Counted from the first letter of the stretch, positions 22,230 to 33,407 are shown. The stretch is DNA of 64,000 nucleotides from Dryas octopetala (GCA_963921425.1 OY992837.1:21096630-21160629), one strand, 5' to 3'. The notes: generated by a model not told the origin, from the sequence alone. Program-made: numbers and translations.

Positions 22230-23959
22230 ATGAGAGCACAAGGATCTATGTCTACGCAATCTGTCTAGGACTAGCCCAAGGTCAAGGTCAAGCTCGAGGT
22301 TGCCTCAAACCCCATTCTACCGTCGATGCCTGACTCAAGTATTGGGTCAGCTCCTGTGCCACAGAGGGCTCGCCGAGCCCACAGCAGACGTGGTTAGGTC
22401 AATGATGCAACCAACTTATCATCGTCGCAACCCGAACAAGGCAAGAGAAATGTTCATACCGATTGTGTTTAGATTCAACTGTATTTAGAGGTTCTAAGAT
22501 TAAAGTGATTATAATTGTTATATTTGCTTTTGTAGGTAGCAAAGCGACGAGGGGGCCATGTAGAGGGTTGAAATCGTCAAAAATCACACGTACGACGAAG
22601 ACGACGATTACCATTATGTGCGCGGATGGTCAACGATGACCGGCCGACCCAGAGACCCACAGTATGTTCGTGCACAATGTTGGGGCGTTTATTCGTGATC
22701 ACTGCCTCATGATTACAGCCAAATGGAAAGATGTTGATCCCGCCCAAAAGAGAGAATCAGGACCTTAATCTCAATGAGTATAGTTCGATTAATACAAATT
22801 TATGAATTTGATTAATCCTAACAACATAATATTTATTCTTTTTAGGTAAACTTTAAGGTGTGGGAGGATGCCAACACATTAAAGTATTTGGATGATATAT
22901 ATATATATGTTAGAGTAATAAGTTCAAGGAGTGAAAGCACGAGCTGCACTTGTACTACAAGAGGTGGATGTCGCCAATTGAGACATTGGCCAACCCCCCT
23001 GAGGAGATGACAGATCAGCTTGATCAATGGCAGTATATGTGCACGGAGTTCGAGTCTCTTACGTTTTTGGTACGTTATATCATTTTAAGACTTCAAAATA
23101 TTATTTTCTTTTGTTATTCCATTTTTTTATTGTATATGCATTAGCATATTTACAATTTGTCTCATATTTAACAGAAGAAGTCGACCGCCAATGTGAAAAA
23201 CCGGAAAGCGCCGGCAAGGATTGAACATCATGGTGGTTCGAGGCCCATCAGTTGTCGGTTGGAGGAGCGACATCGGGTACTTCGTTATTTAATTTAATTT
23301 AATACATATATATTTGTTAATATTGTTTAATTTTTGACAACATTATTTTTTGTTTAGGCGGCTTCACAATTCCCAGAGATCGACACCTACGAGGATGTTT
23401 ATTGCAATCATGGCGGTAGTGATGCTGCTAGGGCAATGCACGTTAGTTTTTTATCTTTTAATTTTTTTCACAATTTTTTTATATTTATACTTAATTTCTT
23501 AATTTCTACCTTGTGTATCTAGTTTTGAAGGCTGAGATGGTGGCCAAGAAGGTGAGGTATTTGGATGAAGCGGCCAACCAGCTCCCTCCTGATACTCTGT
23601 TGGAGTCAATCCAACCTGATCCCAATGCCGACCTGCGTATTTTGATGGACACACTCGGTGTTAGGCCCAGTAAGGAGATATGGGACATGAGATATGAGAG
23701 GATTCGTGACGTGAGTACATCATCCTCGTCTTCTTCTCAGCGATCTGTAGCCATCGCCAATCTAACCACTCGATTGAAGCAGATGCAGCATCAGCTAAAT
23801 TCCGAAAAAGAGACTCGTGAGGCACAGGTGCAGACACATGTGAGTCAAATGCAGGCACAGATGTAGGCGAAGTTCACCCAGTACTTACCTGGCTTTATCG
23901 CGTCTACGCCGCTTATGCCGCCAAGAAGGGATTCCATTGATGCTGACGACTTAGATTGA
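22230..23959 (+). pseudogene. CACTA second unit (plant transposase Ptta/En/Spm type), broken
   Basis: Low-complexity N-terminal part at about 22240-22460, then degraded blocks separated by AT-rich intron-like stretches. The C-terminal exon (from about 23528) reads KAEMVAKKVRYLDEAANQLP, DTLLESIQPDP, RPSKEIWDMRYERI and a coiled-coil-like Gln/Lys-rich end, with the terminal stop near 23957-23959 and an internal stop at about 23863. A KKSTANVKNRKAPARIEHHG stretch near 23178 is the motif that follows the DNA-binding part in this family. The position downstream of the TNP2 unit is the usual gene order for plant CACTA elements. Confidence 0.75.
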
Positions 23960-24124
23960 CCATTAGGGTCATATATTAGTTATATATCATTTGTACATAT
24001 ATAATTTGAATATAATTATGAATTTTTTGCTAATTTGTGTTAGTATAAATTTATTAAATAAATTTTATGTTATATTATATAGTTTTCGGATTAAAAGGTA
24101 AAATAAATGGTAAAAATAAAAAAT

Positions 24125-24445
24125 AAAAACCTTGGGCGACGAATATTTTCCGTCGCCTAAAACCACTTTAGGCGACAAAGGCATGATGTCACTTTAGGCG
24201 ACGAAAATGAATATATCTTCATCGCCTAAAGTGGTTTTAGGCAATTGATATTATTTGTTGCCTAAAACCACGTTTTGTTGCCTAAATGTACCCTTTAGGC
24301 GAAGAATTTCAAGATTTCGTCGCCTAAAGTCTTGAGCGACTAACTTTGGCTGACAAAATTTGGGCAACGAATATTCGTCGACTAAACTCTTGGGTGACGA
24401 AAGCATGTTTTGGGCGACGAATTATTTTCGTCGCCTAAACTGTTT
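24125..24445. repeat. Right subterminal repeat array of CACTA element 1
   Basis: Same GGCGACGAA/TTCGTCGCC family as at the left end, in both orientations, running up to the poly-T before the GTAGTG terminus. Confidence 0.8.
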
Positions 24446-24470
24446 TTTTTTTTTTTTTTTGTAGTGTAGC

Positions 24471-24512
24471 TGCACACACGCACATACGATCTTGTAAAGA
24501 GGGAAATAGAAT
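24471..24512. repeat. Right member of the inverted repeat pair flanking CACTA element 1
   Basis: TGCACACACGCACATACGAT followed by CTTGTAAAGAGGGAAATAGAAT is the reverse complement of 14606-14645 with a few changes. See the left member. Confidence 0.55.
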
Positions 24513-24695
24513 GGGAACATTAATTTTTATTTATATATATATGTATGTATAATCAAGAAGTTTAATTTTGAAATTTTCCACGAAATTTCATTTTTTGGAG
24601 GGGAGGAATTTTACAACAATTCCATAAGTTTCTTGGAATGATTTTGATTATTTCACGAAATTTCGCTTGCTTCCAACTTGCAAACACTACAAGAA

Positions 24696-24920
24696 AAATA
24701 ACATACGACAACATCAACTTAACAACGTGCATTAAAAGCATGTTGTCGAATTTATGTATTGACAACGTGCTTGCAATGCACGTTGTCAAAGTATGACTTA
24801 AGTATAGTTTAACAACGTGCACTCAGTGCACGTTGCTAAATATTATGTATCGCAACGTTCGTCCGCATGTTGCGGTTTTCATTACAGACAACAACATTCT
24901 CCTCACGTTGTTGAATCCAA
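24696..24920. repeat. Left subterminal repeats of CACTA element 2
   Basis: Array of AACAACGTGCA(T/C)T-type units and their complements (CACGTTGT), repeated again near the right end at about 28040-28265. These are probable transposase-binding sites by analogy with studied CACTA elements. Confidence 0.75.
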
Positions 24921-26833
24921 CTAGTTCAAAACAGAGCCAAATAAATTTTTTTGTCTTAATGTTAATTTCCCAGAAGACCCAAGCCCTAGGCCTTTTCACG
25001 CCTCTCCTCTTTCTCCCCATTCTCTGTCTCCCTCTCTTCCTTCCTCTCTGCCTCACCTCTTTGCCATTCTAAATCGTCACTGGAAGCCCAAATAGGGAAG
25101 CTCGTTGAATGTTTCTCTATATCTTTAAAACTCATCGCCCTGACTGATTTGGGTTTCGATTTGGGTTTTTTTTTATTTGCTTATTTAGGATTTCATACAA
25201 TGAAGCTCTGAGTTACGTCCTTTTCTTTCGTCAATTCTTTTTTCTTCAGAACAATTGGTGAGTTCTTCTTCAAACTCTAACCTCATAATTTTTGTTACTT
25301 TATAGTTGGTTGGGATTTTGATTACAGTGAGATTAGGGCTTGCATGTAGAGGTCGAAATTAAATCACCCCTTTCGAAGATTCTAATTAGGGATTCAATGT
25401 TATTTGTCTAATTCTACCTTTCAATGTTTGCTTGCAATTCTCTGAGTTGGTTCAATGGTGACAACGATTGGGTTAGTTTTTTTATTTTTTTATTTTTTCA
25501 ATTTTTCAATTTTTCCTTTGATTATCATTTTAGAATTTCAGTTTATCATTGGGGTTTTGATTTTTTTTTTCCCCAATCTCTCTATGAAATTTAGAAACAG
25601 GGCTTTTTTTTTTTTTTTCCTAGGTCAAAGAGAAATATGGCTTAAAGCTTGTGTTAGGAACAAATTTGTGCCAATATATATATATATATGTCCCAGTTTA
25701 TATATGATATTTATTTATTTATTAGTGTAGAACTGCTTCTCCCGTCTCTAAGAGACTTATGTTTGTGTTTGAGCTAGGTCTCCAAACGGTGTTAGTATTT
25801 CAAAATTATGCCAACCATATATTCTGGTAAGTTGCATGGTTCTAAACTGTTAAGATGGCACATATGTGATGATATGGTTTAAACTAGCCGTTGTGAGATC
25901 AACGAGTGAATGATTCCATGATGGCTTACATTGGTCATGCCATGTGGGGATTTGAAACTTGGAATATTCTAACATGAGTTGCCAACACACAAGGCTGGAT
26001 GGTAACTGCAGCAGTTTATGTTTATTCAAGAAGGAAGGTTGATAATTTGGCATCAAAGGTTTGTTTTTGTTCCTTAACTTATATCTGATGTCCTTTGACA
26101 ATAATTGTTTATTTTTCTTGTCTTTTGTATCATAGAACTATTAGGATATTTGATTAGCTTCACCTAGTTTTATAAAATTGTTCCAATTGCATGTTCATAT
26201 CAATGTTCTCTAACTAAATTGTTCAGCTCAAACTAGACAATAGATTCATCTTCATTTCAAAATAATGCCTTACCCATCTTCTTTTCTTACTGTCATTACC
26301 ATCTATCATAATGTTCACAAAAGGACTTGATTTCTCTAATTCCCTCCGAACACCTGAAGACACCACTTCATTTTTCCATTTCTTTTGACCTTCACTTGTT
26401 CATGCTGCATTGCAGAGAAGAGATGTGTAGTAATGTCCTCTTAAGTGTCAAAGGATGCCCAAAGATTCATTTATATTTTAGTAAACTTAGCAACACTAAG
26501 TAAACCCACTTAGAGATGGAAAAAAGATTCCACTTTTGCATTACATGCTCTATTTATCTCTTCCACTTTTTTTTTTTTTATTTGTGCATTTGTATCTTTC
26601 CTCATATGAATATAAAGATAAGAACTTTCTGAACAAACACTTACTAATATGTTGTATCAACATTGAAGATTTTTTTTTCTTTGTGCTTTCTCAATTTTTT
26701 TAATGTACTGTGTTCCCAAATGGGTTCTTGACTTCTTGAAAAGTACAATTTCAAGCCAGTACCCACCTCCATATCTCATACTTTATTCACGTACTTGTAG
26801 TCTTTCTGATGACTTTACTTTGTTTTCTTGAAG

Positions 26834-27131
26834 TTTTCGAGGAATATTGATCTAGTCTATGGAGGAGGCAGCATAGGCCTAATGGGTTTGGTTTCACAAG
26901 CAGTTCATGATGGTGGTTGACATGTTATTGGGTATGTTTTTGCTCTTAATTATCAAATCTCAGATGACAAAGGAATTAAATAGGCTGACAAACAAAGAGA
27001 TTAAGAAACAATTAATAAGTGAGTTGGGACTCTTGTTATGTTTGGTTTTGTTGTCCATTACAACTGATTTTGTCATGTTATTGTCTCTCTAAAGAGTTAT
27101 TCCCAAGACGTTCCTATGCCCAGATAAAGTC
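26834..27131 (+). pseudogene. LOG: Captured fragment of a LOG cytokinin-activating enzyme gene
   Basis: 26834-26931 encodes [20 protein letters not shown] followed by QAVHDGG, a stop, then HVIG. This is the glycine-rich motif region of LONELY GUY phosphoribohydrolases, which release active cytokinin from its ribotide. A GT donor follows at 26932. At 27095 an AG acceptor is followed by GVIPKT and, after a one-base shift, MPR, exactly where the next LOG exon would begin. Only these two exon parts are present, and the first contains an in-frame stop, so no enzyme can be made. The exon-intron junctions show the copy came from genomic DNA, not from a processed mRNA. Confidence 0.85.
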
Positions 27132-27553
27132 CTTGAACTTTTCCTGTCGGAAAGAAAAATAATAATTCTAGTTTATTTTGTGTGTGACACTTATACACAT
27201 ATATATGTATGTATATGTATGTATCACAATTTATTGGGATTTAAATTAATGTTTAATTCTTTTCTACCTCTTTCTTTCTTTTCAATCTTTTGTTTGTTTG
27301 TTTGTTTGTTTTTTTTTTTTGGAGTGGGGGTGGGGATGATGTGAGCACTTTAAGCTACTTTTATGTACATTTGAGTAATTGGCACTAGCCCACTATTATG
27401 TACATTTCTGGGTCTCTAGCGGTGTCTCTAATTTCTTTTTCTTTATATCAGTTTTATATGATCACTTGAAATATAAAGTATTCTTCTTCTTGTGTTTTAC
27501 TGTCTTGTCTTACTCTCTAATTTTAATTGATTGGTTGTTATGTTTTTGTTTAG

Positions 27554-27606
27554 GGTTTGTCATTACTGGTCCAATTGGGAAGGAGCTTGCTAATGCCATC
27601 CTTTAA
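27554..27606 (+). pseudogene. RPL23: Captured last-exon fragment of ribosomal protein uL14 (RPL23)
   Basis: After a good acceptor (TTTTGTTTAG) the sequence reads [17 protein letters not shown] and a stop. Plant cytosolic uL14 (RPL23) ends with [20 protein letters not shown] then ANAI, so this is that terminus with an internal loss of about ten codons. It follows the LOG fragment in the same CACTA element and the same orientation. The match is short and rests on one distinctive motif, so confidence is moderate. Confidence 0.65.
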
Positions 27607-28297
27607 GTGTTACCCTCAAAGGACAGTTCATGTTTTAGATAATAGATGTAGTTTGTCTTAGAATTTAACTAAGTGTTGATTTAATACATGCGGTGGTTGT
27701 GCATAAGATGGATGGACATGAAGGGCGATGATAGTTTGTAATTTATATGCTATAATTTCCAGTTTGCTAGTATTGTAACTTGTATCAAACTTCATTTTTC
27801 ATGTTTTTGGAATTTTATATAGGTTGTAGAAGTAATGAAGAAATAAATTTGATGTTGATATCTTCTATCAAATGAGTGGAAAGATAAATTTGATGAAAGA
27901 AATGTTGAATTAGCTATTAATGTAAGGAAAGTTATTTCTTTGGAAATTGAGAAAAAAAAAAAAGTTCAAACAAATGGCAAGCTCCTTATGAGGGTTGTCA
28001 TTTGGGCACCCATTTTTTTTATATAATATGAATAATATACTAAAACGTGCATTGCGTGTTGTTAAAAATGAAAGGACAACGTGCGCACGTTGTTAAACAA
28101 TATTTTCAACAACGTGCCGCATGTTGTCTATACCATTTAACAACACACTTTTGATCCTTCTACAACGCGCAATGCACGTTGTTAAAAGTCAAAAACTTTT
28201 AACGGCATGTCGTTCGACAACGTGCAGACGCACGTTGTCAATACCCTTTAACAACGTGCATTGCATGTTGTTAAAGGCCTTTTTTCTTGTAGTGAAA

Positions 28298-29378
28298 TCT
28301 AGCACAATTTCGCGAGAAATTGTCGAAATTTCATTTTTTCACCATTTTAGTAACATTTTGGTCGTTATTTGAAACCCATTATTTTAGCAGAGAAGAATGT
28401 TAAATTTTGAGAAGTACCAATAAGTGATCGGAAGCAATGAAGATCGAAAGTATTAGCTTGGAGGAGTTCAATGCCGTAACAACCCGATATCGGAGACAAT
28501 TGATGAGAAATGCCGTGCATTGAGTGCCACAAGCTTGCAACCCTCAAGCTATCATTCGTGTCCTGGGCGTCCTCAGAAACAAGCTTTCACCCAGGTTATG
28601 TCTTACCCATATAAACAAGGTAAGAAGGGAAAGGAAACCCTCGGATGAAGATAAAATCTCCCAATTAGTGATCATAGGCGGTCGGCTGCCGACCTATAGT
28701 CCTCAAATCCAGAGGAGAACGAGACCCCACTCAAGCAATTTTCCTGAGAAAATAAAAATCAAAGAGAGAGGGTGAGGTCGCGAGAGGAAGAAGAAGAAAG
28801 AAGAAAAAAAGAAAGAGAAAGGTGAGGGGAAAAAAAGTAATAAAAAAAATAATTTGTTTTTTTTTTTTATTTAATCTATGTCATTCATTAGATCTAAATA
28901 TCTGATCAAACTATCTAAGGGCCAAAATTTTACACCTGAGCCTGGCCCTCTAAATAACATTAATAATTGTAATCATCCAATATGAAATCCATTCAAATAA
29001 ATTCCCAAAATGTTTTTAAATAAAAACAAATAATGGAAAAAAATTTAAAAATTTTCCCAACTCCCAAATAAAATTCAGGGATAATTAAAAAAAATTTCGG
29101 AACCCACAATAATTTGATGATGCTGAAGACAATTTTGAACTTACTAGAAACTCTATGTGGTATTGACTACTTATTTAATTCATTATTTGATATTGTAATA
29201 TAAATAAATTTGAGGTGTTATTAATTATTAATTAGTGACTTATTTTTTTAACAGTATTTGTCTCCCACGCGCATTATATTCACATTGTATTACATGAAAC
29301 CTAATATATAATTTGATTTCTTTAATATTTTTTATCTATGTAGTAGATAATATGTTAAATAAACATATGTTAAAATTT
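28298..29378 (-). repeat. Middle part of hAT copy C between the two CACTA insertions
   Basis: Belongs to the split hAT element. 29270-29378 aligns in reverse complement with 2220-2345 of copy A. About 28380-28780 is genic-looking non-coding sequence with no recognised family. 28795-28870 is purine-rich, then AT-rich. No coding claim is made. Confidence 0.6.
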
Positions 29379-29399
29379 CACTACAACAGAAAAAACTTT

Positions 29400-29850
29400 T
29401 CATGACATGCAAAACATGTCATGGAAAACATTCATGACGTCAATAGAACGCCGCAACAAATGCTGGAGATGCGGCTGTCATAAAAACACGGATTAATTTA
29501 TGACATCTAGTTCACGTCGTCTAAAGCCTATTTCCATGACACCAAAGACATGTCATCGTTTCCTTTAAGATGACGTCTGTTAGTTGTCATTGAATATTTA
29601 TTTGATGACACATAATGGATGCCCTGAAAACTTTTGAATATTAAATGGCATTTGGTAAATGCCATCTAAAAATTTTAGATGACATGAGAAAAACGCCGTT
29701 AATATCTATTACTCTTTAATGACATCTGGTAAATGTCATCCAAAGATTTTTTTTATGACATTTCTTCTGTGCCATTAAAAATATTTGACGACAGATAGAG
29801 AATGCCATATAAACATCTTTTAAGACATTAAATAAACATCATCGATTAAT
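29400..29850. repeat. Left subterminal repeats of CACTA element 3
   Basis: Repeated short units such as TTTAATGACATCTGGTAAAT and AAATGCCATCTAAA in both orientations. The same family returns at about 44945-45290 next to the right end. Confidence 0.75.
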
Positions 29851-30695
29851 ATTTTAATTTTTTTTTAATATTAATACAATTGTTTTACATATATTTCTTT
29901 TCAATGTAAAATTAAACCAAGAAAAAAAAAACCATATATTCATTCATCATAAACAAAAAAACTAAGTTCAAAAGATATTCATGAAATTAAATAACCAAAG
30001 TATTTATACATAAAATGTCATTCAATCTAATAAATCTTAATACTTCTATTTAGTCCAAAGGAAAGTTAATACATGATGAGGTACTTAAAACAAAGTGATA
30101 GATAGCTAAGCCCAAAATGTGCAAAAAGTGATGAATCATGTGCTATTTGAAGAGCTTGATACTTGTTACTCAAAAATGTCATCACAATACTTTCATGCCT
30201 CTTTTTACCTGCAATAAAAAAGAGTACATATTAAGTTTCATAAGTTACATTAATGTTATATTTTACACATTCCGGCCAACTGCTATTCTAGAATATATCT
30301 TGATAAATAACAAAGTACAAAGATGCCTTGAGAGTGGATGCATATATCTCATAATGTTGGTTTCCTCCTTCCAAGAAATAACCAATAATTGTTTAAATCT
30401 TTGGGTAGTCTACGACTTATATGAAGAAAGTCTTCCTTGGGCCAACCTACCTTTCAAGCCCTCCATGCATGGATCATGATGCATCCCCCAGTCCCCACCT
30501 ATCATTAACACTTTGTCTGTATCTCAACGCGTAGATCCAAAAGAAACCTGAGTCAATTCAGAAAATGTAGAAAAATCGAACGTGGACTCTGCTCGATCTG
30601 GTACAAAGACTACAATACGTGCTAATATAGTCCTATATATATATATATATATATGCAAGTTGCTCACAGTTACACATATGGTTATATATTAATCA
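29851..30695. other. Interior of CACTA element 3, left part
   Basis: AT-rich, without a reading frame I can assign. About 30100-30520 has more balanced composition and may be the 3' portion of a transcription unit read on the minus strand. A short (TA)n lies near 30635-30653. Confidence 0.4.
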
Positions 30696-31090
30696 AGGAT
30701 TAACACCATTTTGCTCCCCAGACTATAACACTTGTATCAGTTTGCTCCCCAGACTTCTAATTTGAAAAATTAAAGACTCTGACTTTTTCAATTTTGCCAA
30801 TTGAGGTTATTTCGTCAATTTACACATTTTTTATTCAAATCTTTGAAGGCAAAATGGTCCCTTCCATTTAGATCTTATCATTTTTTCCTCATGCATCATT
30901 TTTCCTCTTTTATTTCTCGCTAAATTCTGGTTGATCATCTCGACATTTTAAATGAAAAATGTATAAATTGACGGAATAACCTCAATTGGCAAAATTGAAA
31001 AAGTCTAGGTCCTTAATTTTCCAAATTAGAAGTGTGAGGAGCAAACTGATACATGTGTAATAGTTTGGGGAGCAAAATGGCATTAATCCC
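30696..31090. mobile_element. Mutator-type MITE, 395 bp
   Basis: Inverted arms of about 145 bp: AGGATTAACACCATTTTGCT at the left and AGCAAAATGGCATTAATCCC at the right. A perfect 9-bp duplication TATTAATCA lies at 30687-30695 and 31091-31099. No coding capacity. Inserted in CACTA element 3, only 28 bp from hAT copy B. Confidence 0.88.
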
Positions 31091-31117
31091 TATTAATCAA
31101 GCTAGGTTACTCTCATC

Positions 31118-33066
31118 CAAGGAATAAAATTTCAGATTTCGAGGAAATTTCGACAGAAATTTCGAAGATTTTTAAATTTCGACTGAAATTAGATGGAAAT
31201 GACGGAAATTGTTATCAAAATACGAAAATTTTGAATAAAACTTTACCATATGTTTATTTAATATATTATCTACTATATTAATAAAAAAACATTGAAGAAA
31301 TACTACAACAAATATGGGTATTTGCAACCTAACTTTATAACATTTATTTTGGAAATGCTGTAAAATGTTAACAATTACAACATTTTGTTAATAAAACGCT
31401 GCCTAACTCTGTTATGTGGGAGCAACCCCGTGTTTTCCTCATTTACAGCGGCTTCCACACGCTACATAACAAAACCTCAATCTTTATTTTTTTTGCCCAG
31501 CACAAAACCCTCGTTTAGTCTTTCACTGCCTCTTCCCTCTTCACTCTCGATCTCCATCTTTCTTCACCCTCTCCGTCTCTCCACTCTCTCGCGACCCACG
31601 GTGATCAAAGCCTGCTCACTCTCTCTCTCTCTCTCTCGATATCCGTCTGTCTCTGTCTCTGTCTCTGTTTCTCTCTTCACTCTTCACTCTCTCTGTAACT
31701 TTGTCTCTCATTTTTCTTCCTCAGTTCCTCTTCATCTTCTCCAGAATCTCCACCACCCGTTATCAATTATTGGTGTAGATTTTCAGCCCATAGTTTCATT
31801 TAAACCTATTTCATGCTCACCTAGGCCACCCCCAAAAACCCTGCTTTGCCCAAACCCCAAATAAATTAGGGATTTTAATACCCACTTCCAGATAAAAGGT
31901 AAGATCAAGTAAGATTTGGTGTTTCTAACCCTCATTTTTAAATACCCAACCTCAAATGGTCGATCCCTATTTTTGAAATTCTAACCTTTTTAGTTTAAAC
32001 TAAATTATATAATAAGTTTCATGTGATATAAAATGAATATAATGCGCGCTGAAGACAAATACTCTATAATCTATACACTAAATTCTAATATTAAACCCTA
32101 TATACCATAATACTCTTTATACTCTATAATCTATACACTAAACCCTATATATTTTATAATCTATACTCTATATTGTTTCGTATATGATATAGGATATTAG
32201 AGTTGTTTAGGCCTTTTAGGATATTTTTAATTATTATTTTTATATAAAAATATATTGAGTTTAAAAACAACTAAACGAAACTCCAAAACGGCCAAACGAA
32301 ACCCCAAACATTTTTTTTCTTTCCAATTGCCCAAAGGCCCCAAACTCCAATCAATCCTAAATCTTTTTTTTTTTTCTCTTTTTTCTTTCCTTTTCTTTTT
32401 TTTTTCTTTCCTTTTCTTTTCATTTTTTTCTTTCCTTTTCTTTTATTTTCTTTTTTCTTTTCTTTTCATTTTTTTCTTCCCATTTCCCCGTAAGTCTCCA
32501 GCCCACTTCTCTTTTTTCTTTTTCTTTTTTTCTTATTTCTTTCTTTCCTTTCTTTTCTTCTTTCTTTCTTTCCTTCCTTCCTTTTCCCATTTCCCCGTAA
32601 GTCTCCAGCCCACTTCTCTTTTTTCTTTTTTTTCTTCTTTCTTTCTTTCCTTCCTTTTCCCTTTTCCCTTTTCCTTCCTTTTTCCCATAAGTATCCACTT
32701 CTGGCCATCTTCCCAGTTCCCTCTCAATCTCCATTATTTCAGTCACCTTCTCTTTCTCTCTCCCTCAGGTAGTAACTCATCCTTCCCTATATGATCTCTT
32801 CTCTCTCCTCCCTCTCCCTCCCCGATCTCCCACTCTTTTCTCTGCGCGCGATCTCCTCTCCCCGGGCCGATCTCTTCCTCCTCCCTTCTCTCCCCAGCGA
32901 TGACAGGCGACGAGGCCGGCTCTCCTTTTCCTCTCATCTCTCCCTCTGGTCGTTGCCTCCCTGGCTCTAGTCGAAAAATTTTTGAAATTTCGACGAAATT
33001 TTTCGAAATATATTTAATATAGTGTTAAAATTTCCATACCCCTAAAAATCGAAATTTAACACCTTG
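31118..33066 (+). mobile_element. Non-autonomous hAT element, copy B
   Basis: Same family and orientation as copy A: it starts CAAGGAATAAAATTTCAG and ends AAATTTAACACCTTG. A perfect 8-bp duplication CTCTCATC lies at 31110-31117 and 33067-33074. Shared internal landmarks with copy A include TTTACCATATGTTTATTTAA, ATGCGCGCTG(G/A)AG, the long pyrimidine-rich tract (32300-32720) and GGCGACGAGGCC. It is longer than copy A (1949 against 1158 bp), partly because of the insertion at about 31306-31998 and partly because the pyrimidine tract is longer. Confidence 0.88.
31306..31998. mobile_element. CACTA-like insertion inside hAT copy B
   Basis: Aligning copy B with copy A shows extra sequence between ACATTGAAGAAA and CTAAATTATATAA. 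It begins TACTACAACAAATATGGG, similar to the start of CACTA element 3, followed by short repeats of ACAACATTTTGTT type. No matching right CACTA terminus is seen, so it is a truncated or altered element. The 160-codon open frame at 31385-31864 is Ser/Leu-rich and pyrimidine-driven, and I do not consider it a gene. Confidence 0.55.
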
Positions 33067-33237
33067 CTCTCATCACATGGTTGCTATATATTTTGCTTTG
33101 ATTCCACTTCTGCAACTAAGCATATCTCTCTATTTTTCAGATTTATTGAGCACTAATCTCAAATTAGTCGAACTAAGACCCAATTTTGAAATTTAGGTTT
33201 GAGGTCTAGTCCTCACCCTTAAGGACTGGACCTCCAG

Positions 33238-33407
33238 TAAGATTGGGGTTGGAAACTAGGCTTGAGGACCGAACCTCCAGTAAGGTTGGGGTTGGAAACT
33301 AGGCTTGAGGTCCGGACCTCTCCTTTGAGGACCAGACCTGCACTAAGGTTGGGGTTAGAAACTAGGCTTGAGGTCCGGATCTCTCCTTTGAGGACCGGAC
33401 CTCCAGT
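33238..33407. repeat. Minisatellite, three irregular copies
   Basis: Units start TAAG(A/G)TTGGGGTT(G/A)GAAACTA at 33238, 33281 and 33344 (periods 43 and 63 bp). The two longer units also share GAGGTCCGGA(C/T)CTCTCCTTT. The sequence is open on both strands and would give repeated GE(V/I)RTSSLVSNPNL on the minus strand, but nothing else suggests a gene. Confidence 0.75.

Larger units (their letters stand above)
14958..24466 (+). mobile_element. CACTA element 1, decayed autonomous type (about 9.5 kb)
   Basis: The left terminus is CACTACAAAAAAAATAAG and the right terminus is poly-T then GTAGTG, so the ends are inverted CACTA termini. Subterminal regions at both ends carry many copies, in both orientations, of a GGCGACGAA/TTCGTCGCC motif (about 15540-16080, 16930-17170 and 24125-24445). 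The interior has a TNP2-type transposase unit and a second Ptta/En/Spm-type unit, both on the + strand and both broken. The 3-bp flanks (CAC left, TAG right) do not match, so one end may have been altered since insertion. A Mutator-type arm sits immediately inside the left end. Confidence 0.85.
24685..28294 (+). mobile_element. CACTA element 2, gene-capturing (3.6 kb)
   Basis: The left end is CACTACAAGAAAAATAAC; the right end is CCTTTTTTCTTGTAGTG. It is flanked by a matching 3-bp duplication AAA (24682-24684 and 28295-28297), the size expected for CACTA. Subterminal arrays at both ends (about 24700-24920 and 28040-28265) repeat ACAACGTGCA(T/C)TG and its complement. No transposase is present. 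The interior looks like genic DNA, with a pyrimidine-rich leader from 24960 and pieces of LOG and ribosomal protein uL14 genes. It sits inside hAT copy C. Confidence 0.88.

Noticed and set aside
14955-24469. 3-bp target duplication for CACTA element 1
   Set aside because: The flanking triplets are CAC and TAG. They do not match, so no duplication is claimed.
31385-31864. 160-codon Ser/Leu-rich frame in the insertion within hAT copy B
   Set aside because: Pyrimidine-driven composition, no family motifs, and located in a transposon. It may include a captured leader but not a gene.
32255-32794. Phe/Ser-rich 179-codon frame and Lys/Glu-rich antisense frames
   Set aside because: They come from the poly-pyrimidine tract of hAT copy B. 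The equivalent tract in copy A gives different frames.
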